The notes beneath the pieces are model-generated. The model searched no databases. It saw nothing but the letters and a program-made list of their open reading frames with translations, and was not told the origin of the DNA. Below are positions 26,022 to 35,039 of a stretch of DNA of 64,000 nt, one piece after another (within the stretch, counting starts at the first letter, position 1; the number at the start of each line of letters is the position of its first letter). Both the position numbers and the translations under genes were made by a program. Origin of the DNA: UBA1413 sp964567485 (GTDB lineage: Bacteria; Bacteroidota; Bacteroidia; Bacteroidales; Prolixibacteraceae); the NCBI GenBank assembly GCA_964567485.1, contig CAZMMX010000002.1:1-64000 (forward strand), given 5' to 3'.

Positions 26022-26052
26022 ATCGTTTCAGGGTGAAGTTCACCCCGGAATC

Positions 26053-29000
26053 TTAGAAGATAAAGCGGATGCCGAACAGCATACCCCAGGTGCTTGAAGT
26101 GGTAGCGTTGTTGACATAATCCGTTTTGGACTTGAAGTTATCGATGCTTGAGGCGTTGAGTCCGAACGACGGTTTTCCGTTGGCATCGGCGCTGACATAG
26201 CGCAGAGGCATATAGACACTGTATTGGTTAGACAATCCGTGTTTCTGGTACACCCCCCATTCGTTATTGATCAGGTTGGCGGCATTGACGATGTCGAGGC
26301 TGAACTGGAGGGTTCCCCTGCGGTCGGTGCCGATGTTGGTGAACACATCCTGGATGACTTTCACGTCGATCCTGTTGTACCAGGGTTCCACGACGCCGAA
26401 ACGCTCGGCATACTGGCCCTTGCGGCTGCTCAGGTATTCGTCGTTATTCACGAATTCCATGAAGGCGGCCGACTGGTCGGCAGGAGTCATTCCGTTATAG
26501 GTGGCGAAACTGATTTCGCTGGCGTCTTTCGGGACATAGAGCAGGTCACCAGAGGCGCCATCGCCATTCAGGTCGTTGGAATAGGCATAGGAGGCGCGCC
26601 CCTGTGATGATCCGCTGTAGTAGAGAGAAACGGCGGTTCCGAAGTGGCGGGCATATTCAATCCTGTAACTCAGAGAAGCCACGACACGGTGAGGAATCGA
26701 GAAGTTGGAATAACTCAGTTCCGGGTCGTTGAGTGATCCGTTAGAGAGGTTGCTGGTCCATGCCGAATAGGCCGAGGATCCCGGATTGGAGGTCACGTCC
26801 TTGGCGATATTGTAAGTATAGGCGACCATTCCGGAGAAACCGTCAGAGAAGTTTTTCGTCAGCTGGCCGGTGAAGGAGGCCTGGTAGCCTTCGCTGGAGT
26901 TGTCGAGCAACATGGCCGATGAGAGGGCTGAATTGAGCTGCTTGCTGGTCCAGCGGGGACGGTTATCGACGCCTGCAAAGACGGTCTGGGCATTGGGCAG
27001 GTTGATGTTCTTCTGCACGGTGGCGTTGACATCTTTGGTGAAGATGGCTTCCAGGGTAAAGATGGAGTTCCAGGGAAGGGCGATGTCGGCAGCCAGGTTG
27101 GAACGCCACACCTGCGGCATTTTGAATTCCTTCGACACTTCAGCGATGGTGGACCCTGAAGGCAGGGTGGCCGCCATGGTGGCGGGGAAGAGGGCGGGAT
27201 ATTTCTTCAGCTGATCCTGCATATTGGGATTAAAGCGGAAGTCGGCGGGCAGCTTGGCGGCAGCCAGACCGATTTCAGGACTCTGGACGGTTCCCGAGGA
27301 AGAAGGCTGGTTGGTGAACCACACAAACGGCAGAACGCCGCTGAAAAGTCCGGTACCTCCGCGCAGCTGGAGGGAACGGTCTCCCTTCACGTCCCAGTTG
27401 AAACCGACGCGCGGGTTGATCATCAGCTGGCTGTTAGGCCATTCGCCCACGTTGAGCTTATACCCATTCAGCGATTCCAGGTTCTCGGAAATGGCCGGAT
27501 TGTCTTCCAGTTTGTTGTGGTACAAGGGCAGGTCCAACCGGGCCCCGAAGGTCAGCTTGAAATTGGACTGTAAGGTAAACTCATCCTGCAGGTAAGCGCT
27601 GGCGAGTCCGAAACTCATCTGCACACCTTCGATATCCTTGCCGTCATAACCGTAGGTGACCCCGAAAGCTGCAGGCTTGGCGTTATTCATGAAATCCTCC
27701 ATGGAATTGTACCTGTAGAAACTGGTCCCTTCCCTGATGTAGTTGTTGTTCACATATATATTGTCATAGGCAAGACCTGCGGTGAGGGCATGCTTGTTGA
27801 CCACATAGGTGAAGTTGTTGACGAAGGAGAAGGTGTTGTTGACCACCTGGTTCTTGTAGGAGAAGAGCTCATAACCGAAGGACATGTAAGGATCGCCGTC
27901 CTTGTAAATCTCCACGAAGGGGAAGAGGTCGCTGTTGCTGGTACGGCGTGGATCCAGGGTTTTGGTGTAGGAAACCAGGAACTTATTGGAAGCCGAGGAG
28001 CTGAACTGGCTGTTCAGCTCAGCCGAGAAGGCGTCGATTTTATTTTCCGATCCGTAGAACGCATTGGAGAAGGAAATCGATTTTTCAGAAACACGGCCGA
28101 AGTTCGAGCGGGTCACCCCTGGAGGGCCGCTGGTGGCATTGGTCAGACTGTTACTGCTGTTTTTCAGCGTGTTGTAACGGAGTGAGAATTTGTGAACATC
28201 GGAGATATTCCAGTCCAGCTTGGCCAGGATCTTATAATTCTGAGATGGGAAGGATTCGAAATTCATGTAGTCCCCCGGATCATATTTGTAGGTATCCAGC
28301 AGGTAATCCTTCATGGTTTTGAGGTCGGTCTGGGTGGTGCGGGAGATGTTCTGCTCGATGTTGGCCGTTCCGTTGGTGCTGGGTTCCCAGGCGTTGCTGG
28401 GGGAGATTTCGTCTTCATATTCGCCGCTGACGAAGAAGAAGAGTTTGTTCTGGATGATCGGTCCGCCAATGGTAAAACCCAGCACTTTGCTGCTGCGGTC
28501 GTGGGCACCGGGGACTTCGATATCGCCCACCATGTCACCCGTAAATGATTTGGGTCTGAGGTAGCTGTAAGCACTTCCCTTGAATTGGTTGTCACCGCTC
28601 TTGGTAATGGCGTTGATACTCCCACCGGTGAACTGCGAAAGCCGCACATCGTAAGGGGCCAGGTTCACCGACACCTCTTCGAGGGCGTCCATGGAGATGG
28701 GCTGTGCAGTACCTCCGGGCAGCGGACTGCTGGAGAGGCCGAAGTTGTTGTTGAAGGCGGCACCGTCAATGGTAAAACGGTTATAACGGCCGTCGCGGCC
28801 TCCAAAGGAGTTGCCGCTGGCCTGCGGCGTAAGACGGGCAAAATCATAAACCCCTCTCGAAATGGAGGGCAGCATCCGCAATTCCCGGGAATTGACGTTC
28901 ATCGATGCCCCGGTACGGTTACTGTTTAATATGGGGTTCCTGCCAGCAGTGATGATCACTTCACCTAAATCGGTGACCTGCTCCTTCAATACCGCGTCAT

Positions 29001-29331
29001 ACACGAAATTTTCTCCCAAACGAAGAGTAATATCCGTCACCTTGACAGTCTGACTGCCCACAAAAGAGATGCTCACATCATAAGGTCCGCCGGAACGCAT
29101 CCCCTGAAGGATATAACGCCCTTCGGCATTGGTGATGGTCCCATACTGTGTTCCCGAAGGCGTGTGCACAGCAACCACCGTTGCTCCTGGAAGCGACTCG
29201 TTCGAATCCGAAACAACCCGGCCTGTAATCCCAGAGGTAGTCACCTGAGAAAATGCTGCAGTCACTGTGAAAAACAGCAACAGCATCATCACTGATAGCT
29301 TTCTGATTTGTTTACTCATACAACTTTTCAT
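26053..29331 (-). CDS. Oar-like TonB-dependent outer-membrane receptor
   Basis: 1092 residues (an ATG at 29319 is an alternative start). The signal peptide ends AAFS|Q. Residues about 35-115 are a carboxypeptidase-like regulatory domain (GITGRVVSDSNESLPGATVVAV). The plug includes GGRDGRYNRFTIDGAAFNNNFG and YDVRLSQFTGGSINAITKSG, the pattern of the large Oar-type receptors. The barrel ends in GMLFGIRFIF. Oar was first linked to Myxococcus development and adhesion and, in other bacteria, protease delivery; the substrate here is unknown. It has its own -7 element and terminator, so it is a single-gene unit. Confidence 0.93.
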   Translation of the reverse strand: MKSCMSKQIRKLSVMMLLLFFTVTAAFSQVTTSGITGRVVSDSNESLPGATVVAVHTPSGTQYGTITNAEGRYILQGMRSGGPYDVSISFVGSQTVKVTDITLRLGENFVYDAVLKEQVTDLGEVIITAGRNPILNSNRTGASMNVNSRELRMLPSISRGVYDFARLTPQASGNSFGGRDGRYNRFTIDGAAFNNNFGLSSSPLPGGTAQPISMDALEEVSVNLAPYDVRLSQFTGGSINAITKSGDNQFKGSAYSYLRPKSFTGDMVGDIEVPGAHDRSSKVLGFTIGGPIIQNKLFFFVSGEYEDEISPSNAWEPSTNGTANIEQNISRTTQTDLKTMKDYLLDTYKYDPGDYMNFESFPSQNYKILAKLDWNISDVHKFSLRYNTLKNSSNSLTNATSGPPGVTRSNFGRVSEKSISFSNAFYGSENKIDAFSAELNSQFSSSASNKFLVSYTKTLDPRRTSNSDLFPFVEIYKDGDPYMSFGYELFSYKNQVVNNTFSFVNNFTYVVNKHALTAGLAYDNIYVNNNYIREGTSFYRYNSMEDFMNNAKPAAFGVTYGYDGKDIEGVQMSFGLASAYLQDEFTLQSNFKLTFGARLDLPLYHNKLEDNPAISENLESLNGYKLNVGEWPNSQLMINPRVGFNWDVKGDRSLQLRGGTGLFSGVLPFVWFTNQPSSSGTVQSPEIGLAAAKLPADFRFNPNMQDQLKKYPALFPATMAATLPSGSTIAEVSKEFKMPQVWRSNLAADIALPWNSIFTLEAIFTKDVNATVQKNINLPNAQTVFAGVDNRPRWTSKQLNSALSSAMLLDNSSEGYQASFTGQLTKNFSDGFSGMVAYTYNIAKDVTSNPGSSAYSAWTSNLSNGSLNDPELSYSNFSIPHRVVASLSYRIEYARHFGTAVSLYYSGSSQGRASYAYSNDLNGDGASGDLLYVPKDASEISFATYNGMTPADQSAAFMEFVNNDEYLSSRKGQYAERFGVVEPWYNRIDVKVIQDVFTNIGTDRRGTLQFSLDIVNAANLINNEWGVYQKHGLSNQYSVYMPLRYVSADANGKPSFGLNASSIDNFKSKTDYVNNATTSSTWGMLFGIRFIF

Positions 29332-29347
29332 TTTAAATTTTGTGACG

Positions 29348-29355
29348 CAAAAATA
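29348..29355 (-). promoter_or_regulatory. -7 promoter element of the Oar-like receptor gene
   Basis: The minus strand reads TATTTTTG, matching TAnnTTTG, 16 bases upstream of the first ATG (29331). The leader would be only a few bases long if that ATG is used, which slightly favours the ATG at 29319. The rest of the 276-bp spacer to dnaG is AT-rich with no gene seen. Confidence 0.5.
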
Positions 29356-29607
29356 GTCTTTGATTTCTACTATTTAAACAATTTTAACACTTCAAATCCC
29401 GACTATTCACTTTCACTTCACTTACAGGAAGCGAATGATCCCTGATTCAGGGTTTTTTAAAGGCTTATACTTTTGTTTTACAGTTATTTAAATAATTGCC
29501 CAGGGATGCCTGGTTTTATCCAATAAATGTAAAATTTATCAAAAATGTAACATGCGCGGTCTTCCTAAAGATATGACAAGTTATCAACAGTTTATTGCGG
29601 GGGTCGG

Positions 29608-31551
29608 TCAGGTAATGGCCCTGTTTCCAAGCTTGTCAGAGAGGAACTTCTCCATTTTTTTCAGATTCTGGATTTTTGCCAGAAGTTCAAAAAGGTGCGC
29701 ATCGTCGCCTGATTTTTGCATTTCTCCGATTTCTTCCTCCAGACTCATGTGTATCTCCTTGATTTTCATGAGCTTGAACTCGTTAACGATTTTTGGGATG
29801 AGCCAGTCGAGCACTTCGCTCTCTTTTTCGGTAAAGGCGCCGGCCTTGCTCCAACGTTTGCTTTCGACCCATTTCTCGGCCAGAAGGGTGCTGGCCGTTT
29901 GGCTCACCTCCCTGTCGTGATGGTAGATGAAGTACTTCTCAGGCAGGAAATCCGGATCGTCCATCCTTTCGGCGGTCTCTTCCACGATCGTTTTGAAGAC
30001 ATGTTGGTTGCTGAGTAATTCGGCTTCTTCGAGTTGGGATAAGATGAACTCCCCCACCGTAATAATCACCGGTTCACCGGGGTTTTCCCCTTCCTGTTCA
30101 AAGAGGGGGATTTTGCAATACCGGAGGAGAAAGCGGAGGATTTCCTCTTCTTCGATGCGCAATTCACCGGCCGGCGGTTTCGTCACAGGGGCCTGGCGGG
30201 GTGATTTGGAAGGGGTTCCCACCGGGGGAAGGTTCCCTGCCGCGCCGCTGCGGTTACGCAGGATCTTGTGTACTTCGGTATAGAGAAGGGCTTCCTCCAC
30301 GTCGAGTAAGCGGCTGCATTCCCTGATATAGACCGAACGAACCACGGCATCGGGAATCACGGCCACCGAGCGTATCACTTCGTTGATCAGCCGTGCACGC
30401 GCCATGGGGTCACTTCCGGCATCGCGCAACAGCAGGGAAGTCTTGAACCTGATGAAGTCGGTTTCGTTATCGGAAATATACTTCAACAGCTCTGAGGAGC
30501 TGTGGCTACGCGCAAACGAATCGGGATCCTCGCCCGGGGGAAGCAGCAGCACCTTGACATTCATGCCCTCCTCGAGGACCAGGTCGATGCCCCGCAGCGA
30601 GGCCTTGATACCGGCTTCGTCGCCATCGTAGAGAATCGTGATGTTGGTGGAAAAACGGCGAATCAGCCTGATCTGGTCATTGGTGAGGGCCGTCCCCGAG
30701 GAGGCCACCACATTTTCAATGCCTGCCTGGTGCAGGGAGAGCACGTCGGTGTACCCCTCCACCAGGTAGCATTTGTCGGTTCGGGCAATCTCCCGCTTGG
30801 CATGGGAGATCCCGTACACGATGCGGCTCTTATGGTAAATTTCCGATTCCGGGGAGTTGAGGTACTTGGCTGTCTCGGCCTTATCCTTCAGTATGCGTCC
30901 CCCAAAACCGGTGACCCTGCCCGCCAGGTTGTGGATCGGGAACATCACCCTGCCGGCAAACCGGTCCCTGATCCACTCCTCCCGCCTGATCGTCAGTCCC
31001 GTCATTTCGAGATACTCCATGCGGTAACCCTCCTTCTGGGCAGCATCGGTAAAGGTGCTCTTTCCGTCGGGACAATAGCCCAGTTCAAACTTGCGGATGA
31101 TGTCATCGCGGAATCCCCGTTCCCGGAAGTAACTCAGCCCTACCTGGCGCCCTTCAGGCTCTTCCCATAAAAACCGGGAGAAATACTTCTGGGCAAAACC
31201 CGACACAATCATCATGCTCTCGCGGTCATCCTTCTGCTGCTTCTCCTCGGGCGACTCTTCCTTCTCGACAATGTCGATGTGGTACTTTCGGGCCAGGTAT
31301 TTCAACGCCTCGGGATAGGTGAGACTCTCATGCTCCATAATGAAGTTGACGGCATTCCCCCCCTTTCCGCAGCCAAAACATTTAAAAATTCCCTTGGAGG
31401 GCGATACCGTGAACGACGGCGTTTTTTCGTTGTGGAAAGGACACAATCCCAGGTAGTTAACTCCTCTGCGCTTCAGATTTACGAATTCAGAAATCACCTC
31501 GGTGATCTCTGAAGCGTCGAGGATGCGTTCAATGGTTACCTGATCGATCAT
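29608..31551 (-). CDS. dnaG: DNA primase
   Basis: 647 residues. The zinc finger uses Cys37, His40, Cys58 and Cys61 (LCPFHNEK and FKCFGCGKGG). The Toprim core contains YLVEGYTDVLSLHQAG and ILYDGDEAGIKASLRGIDLVLE, the magnesium-binding acidic residues. The C-terminal about 170 residues are the helicase-binding region, after a Pro-rich linker near residue 455. It makes RNA primers for DNA replication. It diverges from the small barrel protein gene and stands alone, without the rpoD/rpsU neighbours seen in Proteobacteria. Confidence 0.96.
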   Translation of the reverse strand: MIDQVTIERILDASEITEVISEFVNLKRRGVNYLGLCPFHNEKTPSFTVSPSKGIFKCFGCGKGGNAVNFIMEHESLTYPEALKYLARKYHIDIVEKEESPEEKQQKDDRESMMIVSGFAQKYFSRFLWEEPEGRQVGLSYFRERGFRDDIIRKFELGYCPDGKSTFTDAAQKEGYRMEYLEMTGLTIRREEWIRDRFAGRVMFPIHNLAGRVTGFGGRILKDKAETAKYLNSPESEIYHKSRIVYGISHAKREIARTDKCYLVEGYTDVLSLHQAGIENVVASSGTALTNDQIRLIRRFSTNITILYDGDEAGIKASLRGIDLVLEEGMNVKVLLLPPGEDPDSFARSHSSSELLKYISDNETDFIRFKTSLLLRDAGSDPMARARLINEVIRSVAVIPDAVVRSVYIRECSRLLDVEEALLYTEVHKILRNRSGAAGNLPPVGTPSKSPRQAPVTKPPAGELRIEEEEILRFLLRYCKIPLFEQEGENPGEPVIITVGEFILSQLEEAELLSNQHVFKTIVEETAERMDDPDFLPEKYFIYHHDREVSQTASTLLAEKWVESKRWSKAGAFTEKESEVLDWLIPKIVNEFKLMKIKEIHMSLEEEIGEMQKSGDDAHLFELLAKIQNLKKMEKFLSDKLGNRAIT

Positions 31552-31617
31552 GATGCAAAATTAAAAATTAGCACCGGCTTATGGTGAAATAACCGCTGGA
31601 ACTTGTATTTTTAAAAG

Positions 31618-32232
31618 ATGAATACAAAGAAACTGACCTTACTGGTTTTTCTTCTGGGGGCCCTGACGGCCGGTGCCCAGCGTTTCGAGGGGGGCATCCT
31701 GGTGGGCTTCAACGGCACCCAGGTAGAGGGCGACGCCTACAAGGGATACCATAAGCCGGGGATGCTGGCGGGCCTTTGGGTGCAAACCGACCTGGCCCCC
31801 GCCGTTTTCGGAGGCCTCGAACTGAAATTCTCCCAAAAAGGAGCCCGAAACCGTCAGGATCCCAAACTACCCGTCACCGAAAAATATATCATGCGCCTCG
31901 ACTATATCGACATGCCCGTGTTTGCCGGATTCCGCAGCAGTGACCTTATCTCGGTGATCGGCGGCGTATCCCTGGGATACCTCGTCAGTGCCAGGGAATA
32001 TAACGAAAACGGACTCTTCCCCCCGCAGGACCAGAAACCTTTCAACGATTTCGACCTCCAGCCTTTCCTGGGATTCCAGTTCGACATCCTGGAACAGCTG
32101 AAACTCGACCTGCGCATGGCCTATTCGGTGCTCCCCGTAAGGGGAAAACCCGACAATGACCTCTGGTACTGGCGGCAAAACCAGTTCAACAATGTCCTCT
32201 CCATGGCCGTGTACTACCGCTTCGACAGGTAA
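31618..32232 (+). CDS. PorT-like outer-membrane beta-barrel protein
   Basis: 204 residues. The signal peptide ends TAGA|Q, again leaving an N-terminal Gln. The mature protein has alternating amphipathic strands such as EGGILVGFNGTQVEG, LAGLWVQTDLAPAVFGGLELKF and LSMAVYYRFDR with a terminal aromatic pair. It resembles the PorT/outer-membrane protein beta-barrel family widespread in Bacteroidetes. Whether it is a T9SS PorT orthologue or one of the many paralogues cannot be settled by eye; it lacks the longer T9SS PorT length. Function unknown. Confidence 0.7.
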   Translation: MNTKKLTLLVFLLGALTAGAQRFEGGILVGFNGTQVEGDAYKGYHKPGMLAGLWVQTDLAPAVFGGLELKFSQKGARNRQDPKLPVTEKYIMRLDYIDMPVFAGFRSSDLISVIGGVSLGYLVSAREYNENGLFPPQDQKPFNDFDLQPFLGFQFDILEQLKLDLRMAYSVLPVRGKPDNDLWYWRQNQFNNVLSMAVYYRFDR

Positions 32233-32325
32233 CCCCACCCGGCACTCCCGAAAAACGTGGCGTGAAAACATGGAATATGCCGCCAGAGATCACCCAGTAT
32301 CATAACAGCCAGAACATCTGAATCC

Positions 32326-32889
32326 ATGGAAAAAAGAAAAATAGCCGTTGCCGTAACGGGAGCCAGCGGAGCCCTCTATGCCAGGATCCTCCTGGCAGAA
32401 CTCGCCACCCTGGCAGAGCAACCCGAAGAAGTGGCCGTCATCTTTTCCGCCAATGCCGAAGAGATCTGGAAATATGAGACCGGCGACTCCTTCGTGGCCC
32501 AGCCCCCCTTCCGCAGGTACGAACGGAACGACTTCCTTGCCCCCTTTGCCTCGGGATCCTCCTCATTCGACACCCTTATCGTCTGTCCGTGCTCCATGGG
32601 AACCCTGGGGCGCATTGCCGGAGGATTCTCCGACGATCTGATCACCCGCGCTGCCGACGTCATGCTCAAGGAACGGCGCCGCCTGATCCTCGTTCCCCGC
32701 GAAACCCCCTACAACCTTATCCATATCGAAAACATGCGGAACATCACCCTGGCAGGAGGCATCATCTGTCCCGCCACACCCTCCTTCTACTCCCGTCCTG
32801 CAACCATCGAAGAAGCCGTGAAAACCGTCACCGACCGCATTCTCAGCCTCGCCGGATTCCGGCATGACTCCTTTCGCTGGGGAGAATAA
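32326..32889 (+). CDS. ubiX: UbiX-family flavin prenyltransferase
   Basis: 187 residues. IAVAVTGASGALYARILL is the FMN-binding N-terminus; LIVCPCSMGTLGRIAGGFSDDLITRAADVMLKERRRLILVPRETPYNLIH is the family core. UbiX attaches dimethylallyl to FMN to make the prenylated-FMN cofactor of UbiD decarboxylases. No UbiD gene is in the window. A strong terminator follows. Confidence 0.93.
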   Translation: MEKRKIAVAVTGASGALYARILLAELATLAEQPEEVAVIFSANAEEIWKYETGDSFVAQPPFRRYERNDFLAPFASGSSSFDTLIVCPCSMGTLGRIAGGFSDDLITRAADVMLKERRRLILVPRETPYNLIHIENMRNITLAGGIICPATPSFYSRPATIEEAVKTVTDRILSLAGFRHDSFRWGE

Positions 32890-32914
32890 ACAGGATCTGC
32901 AGCATTCTGAAAGG

Positions 32915-32949
32915 AAAAAGCCGCACCCCCTAAAGGAATACGGCTTTTT
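32915..32949. terminator. Bidirectional terminator between convergent ubiX and acyl carrier protein genes
   Basis: A 9-bp perfect stem AAAAAGCCG (32915-32923) / CGGCTTTTT (32941-32949) has A and T tracts on the two sides, so it can serve ubiX on the plus strand and the acyl carrier protein gene on the minus strand. Confidence 0.85.
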
Positions 32950-32973
32950 CATCTGAATTTTAAAAAGATCTTG

Positions 32974-33216
32974 TCAGGCAGTATGTGCCAGCAATCTGAT
33001 CGTGTCGTTCACATAATGCAACTTCTTCAGTTGCTCATCCTCCACATCTATCTTGAAAATCGTCTCAAAATAGAAGGTGAAGATGGTCCAGTCGGTGGAA
33101 TCGAAGTGAAGGTCATCCTGGAAACTGGCTTCCAGCGATATATCTTCCTTTCTCACCCCCGTTTTGCGCAAAACCCGGTACAGGTTCCTCCTGACTGTTT
33201 TGTTCCCCATATTCAT
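32974..33216 (-). CDS. Stand-alone acyl carrier protein
   Basis: 80 residues from the ATG at 33216. The frame stays open to 33273, but a -7 promoter box overlaps that earlier ATG, so the inner start is preferred. The ACP core reads ISLEASFQDDLHFDSTDWTIF; Ser40 in DST is at the phosphopantetheine attachment site (usually DSL). Helices II-III follow (FETIFKIDVEDEQLKKLHYVNDTIRLL). It is not next to fatty-acid synthesis genes, so it may serve a special acyl transfer, for example with the GNAT enzyme encoded upstream on the same strand, or lipid A or lipoprotein acylation. Partner unknown. Confidence 0.75.
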   Translation of the reverse strand: MNMGNKTVRRNLYRVLRKTGVRKEDISLEASFQDDLHFDSTDWTIFTFYFETIFKIDVEDEQLKKLHYVNDTIRLLAHTA

Positions 33217-33270
33217 GTCTGTTTTAGCACAACTTAGTTCAATAGAAATCGAACAAATGAATTTTCGGGT

Positions 33271-33295
33271 CAAATATATTCATTTTACAAATATA
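33271..33295 (-). promoter_or_regulatory. Twin -7 elements upstream of the acyl carrier protein gene
   Basis: Two copies of TATATTTG (minus strand, 33271-33278 and 33288-33295) match TAnnTTTG and are 17 bp apart. They imply one or two transcription starts about 50-70 bases before the ATG at 33216. Confidence 0.5.
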
Positions 33296-33363
33296 TCGCC
33301 TTTGGTTAACAGTTTTTAACCTAAAGGATTAACCTTCAGGTAAACTCAGCGGCAGAAGCTTCT

Positions 33364-33921
33364 TCAGGGGTGCATAAGTTTATCGAGCCACTCTTTTTTC
33401 AACAGGCTGAAGACTTTCAGGTTAAGATAACGGTCGGTATGGAACTCTCCTTCCCGTTCGGTCCCCTCAAAGGAAAAGCCCAGTCTGACGGGAATGGCGG
33501 CACTGCGGAGGTTACCGTTGGCGACCTTGATCTGGATTCTGTTGAAGCGGTGGTTGCGAAATCCGTAGTCGATCATTTTTCCCACCGTGCGGCTCATGAT
33601 TCCCTTTCCCTGCATCGTTTCGGTGAGCCAGTAGCCGATCTCGACCCTGTGATTCTGCAGGTCTATCTCCTTAAATCCCACCAGTCCGGCAAACTCTCCC
33701 CTGACCCAGATGGTAAAGACTTCGTTCCTCTCTTTCTCGGGAGGGGTAATCAACATCCTGATATACTGACGGGTATCGTCGATGGTACGCGTCTGGTCCA
33801 CAAAGGGAAGCCACCGCCGCAGGAATTTACGGTTCTGCACGATGGCTTCATAGACCACCCCGGCATGGGTGATTTTGATCCTTTCCAGGTGAATGTGGTC
33901 GTCAACCCCCAGATATTCCAT
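33364..33921 (-). CDS. GNAT N-acetyltransferase, RimJ/RimL type
   Basis: 185 residues from the ATG at 33921, where MEYLGVDDHIHLERI fits the family start; the earlier ATG (33963) lies beyond the symmetric promoter element and is unlikely. The acetyl-CoA site is in IGYWLTETMQGKGIMSRTVGKMIDYGF, and RIQIKVANGNLRSAAIPVRLGFSFEGTERE is the RimJ/L-type motif. RimL relatives acetylate the N-terminus of ribosomal proteins L12 or S5, others detoxify small amines. The acceptor here is unknown. It diverges from the cyclophilin gene. Confidence 0.88.
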   Translation of the reverse strand: MEYLGVDDHIHLERIKITHAGVVYEAIVQNRKFLRRWLPFVDQTRTIDDTRQYIRMLITPPEKERNEVFTIWVRGEFAGLVGFKEIDLQNHRVEIGYWLTETMQGKGIMSRTVGKMIDYGFRNHRFNRIQIKVANGNLRSAAIPVRLGFSFEGTEREGEFHTDRYLNLKVFSLLKKEWLDKLMHP

Positions 33922-33932
33922 TGGATTTCTTT

Positions 33933-33954
33933 TTAACTTTGCCGCTAAAGTTAA
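33933..33954. promoter_or_regulatory. Symmetric divergent promoter between the GNAT and cyclophilin genes
   Basis: A perfect 8-bp inverted repeat, TTAACTTT (33933-33940) and AAAGTTAA (33947-33954), spans the centre of the 54-bp divergent spacer. On the plus strand it contains TAACTTTG (33934-33941), a -7 match 34 bases before the cyclophilin ATG. On the minus strand it reads TAACTTTA, one mismatch from the consensus, 25 bases before the GNAT ATG. Confidence 0.5.
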
Positions 33955-33975
33955 GGAAAACACAAAATAACGGAT

Positions 33976-34800
33976 ATGAGAGTTAATCTTTTGTTGTGGG
34001 TGGCCCTTCTGATGGTGGGAGGAACCTCGTGTGCACAGACCGGTGGTGGGGAAAAGGGAACGGTGGTCATCATTTCCACTCCCATGGGGGATATGAAGGC
34101 CCGGTTATATGACGAGACCCCGCAACACCGCGACAATTTCCTGAAACTCGCGGGAGAAGGGTTTTATGACGGGGTGTTATTTCACCGGGTGATTCGTGAT
34201 TTCATGATCCAGACCGGAGACCCCGACTCCAAAACGGCGGCACAGGGGGCACGCCTGGGCAACGGGGGGCCTGGGTACACCATTCCCGCCGAGTTTGTAC
34301 CCGGACTCTTCCATAAGAAAGGGGCCCTGGCGGCAGCACGCCTGGGGGACCAGATGAACCCCGAAAAAGCCTCCAGCGGATCACAATTCTACATCGTGGA
34401 AGGTAAAGTGTGGCGCAACGGCGAACTCGACACCCTCGAAAACAAAATGAACGCCACGACGCGCCAGACCATCATGCGCAGCGTCTTCACCCCCTTCCAG
34501 GAAGAACTCAACAAATACCGCCAGGAAAACAACCAGCAGGCCTTCAATGAAAGGGTGGCCATCCTCCAGGACCGTGCCGACAGCCTTTTCCAGACCGCGC
34601 CGAAATTCACTTTCACGGAAGCACAGCGCCAAGCCTACACCACCATCGGCGGATCACCCCACCTCGACGGCGGATATACCGTTTTCGGAGAAATCACCGA
34701 AGGAATGGAAATCATCGAAAAGATCTCAGCCTCAGAGACCGACGCCACAGACCGCCCCCTGAAAGACATCGCCATTAAAGTGAAGGTGATTAAAAAATGA
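33976..34800 (+). CDS. Cyclophilin-type peptidyl-prolyl isomerase lipoprotein with internal insertion
   Basis: 274 residues. A lipoprotein signal peptide has the likely lipidated Cys19 (GGTSC). The cyclophilin fold is split: the first part (about 30-143) holds the active-site stretch FHRVIRDFMIQTGDP and SGSQFYIVEG, then about 80 residues of charged helical sequence (145-225), then the C-terminal strands LDGGYTVFGEITEGMEIIEKI. It should speed proline isomerisation during folding of exported proteins in the periplasm. The insertion is a feature of Bacteroidetes periplasmic cyclophilins and could be a client-binding helix pair. Confidence 0.9.
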   Translation: MRVNLLLWVALLMVGGTSCAQTGGGEKGTVVIISTPMGDMKARLYDETPQHRDNFLKLAGEGFYDGVLFHRVIRDFMIQTGDPDSKTAAQGARLGNGGPGYTIPAEFVPGLFHKKGALAAARLGDQMNPEKASSGSQFYIVEGKVWRNGELDTLENKMNATTRQTIMRSVFTPFQEELNKYRQENNQQAFNERVAILQDRADSLFQTAPKFTFTEAQRQAYTTIGGSPHLDGGYTVFGEITEGMEIIEKISASETDATDRPLKDIAIKVKVIKK

Positions 34801-34991
34801 CCGTATTTCCCGTTGTCCACTCGGAAGCCCCTTTCCAAAGCCTCTCTTCCTGAAGACTCCGCGAGTCCCGCCGGGAAAAGCACCCCGGAAGGATCCGGAT
34901 TTAAACATTTATCATTGAATAAAACCAGCTTTCGCCATCAGCGGTGCCCCGTCACTGCTGACAAATCACCGGCGGCCGTGAGCGGGCCATC

Positions 34992-35039
34992 CTGATGAGT
35001 CACCAGCCACCAGCGATGGGTCACCAGCGATGGGTCACC
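34992..35039. repeat. 14-bp tandem repeat running into the trpS stop codon
   Basis: Two perfect copies of AGCGATGGGTCACC (35012-35025, 35026-35039) are preceded by a degenerate copy and a shortened unit (34992-35011). The last copy covers the trpS stop codon. The rest of the 234-bp spacer after the cyclophilin gene contains nothing recognisable. Confidence 0.75.

Noticed and set aside
29581..29589. TTATCAACA beside dnaG as a DnaA box or origin
   Set aside because: A single one-mismatch match without clustered boxes, dnaA or an unwinding region is not evidence of an origin.
31556..31563. TAATTTTG on the minus strand as the dnaG promoter
   Set aside because: It lies only four bases before the dnaG ATG, which leaves no room for a leader; most likely a chance match.
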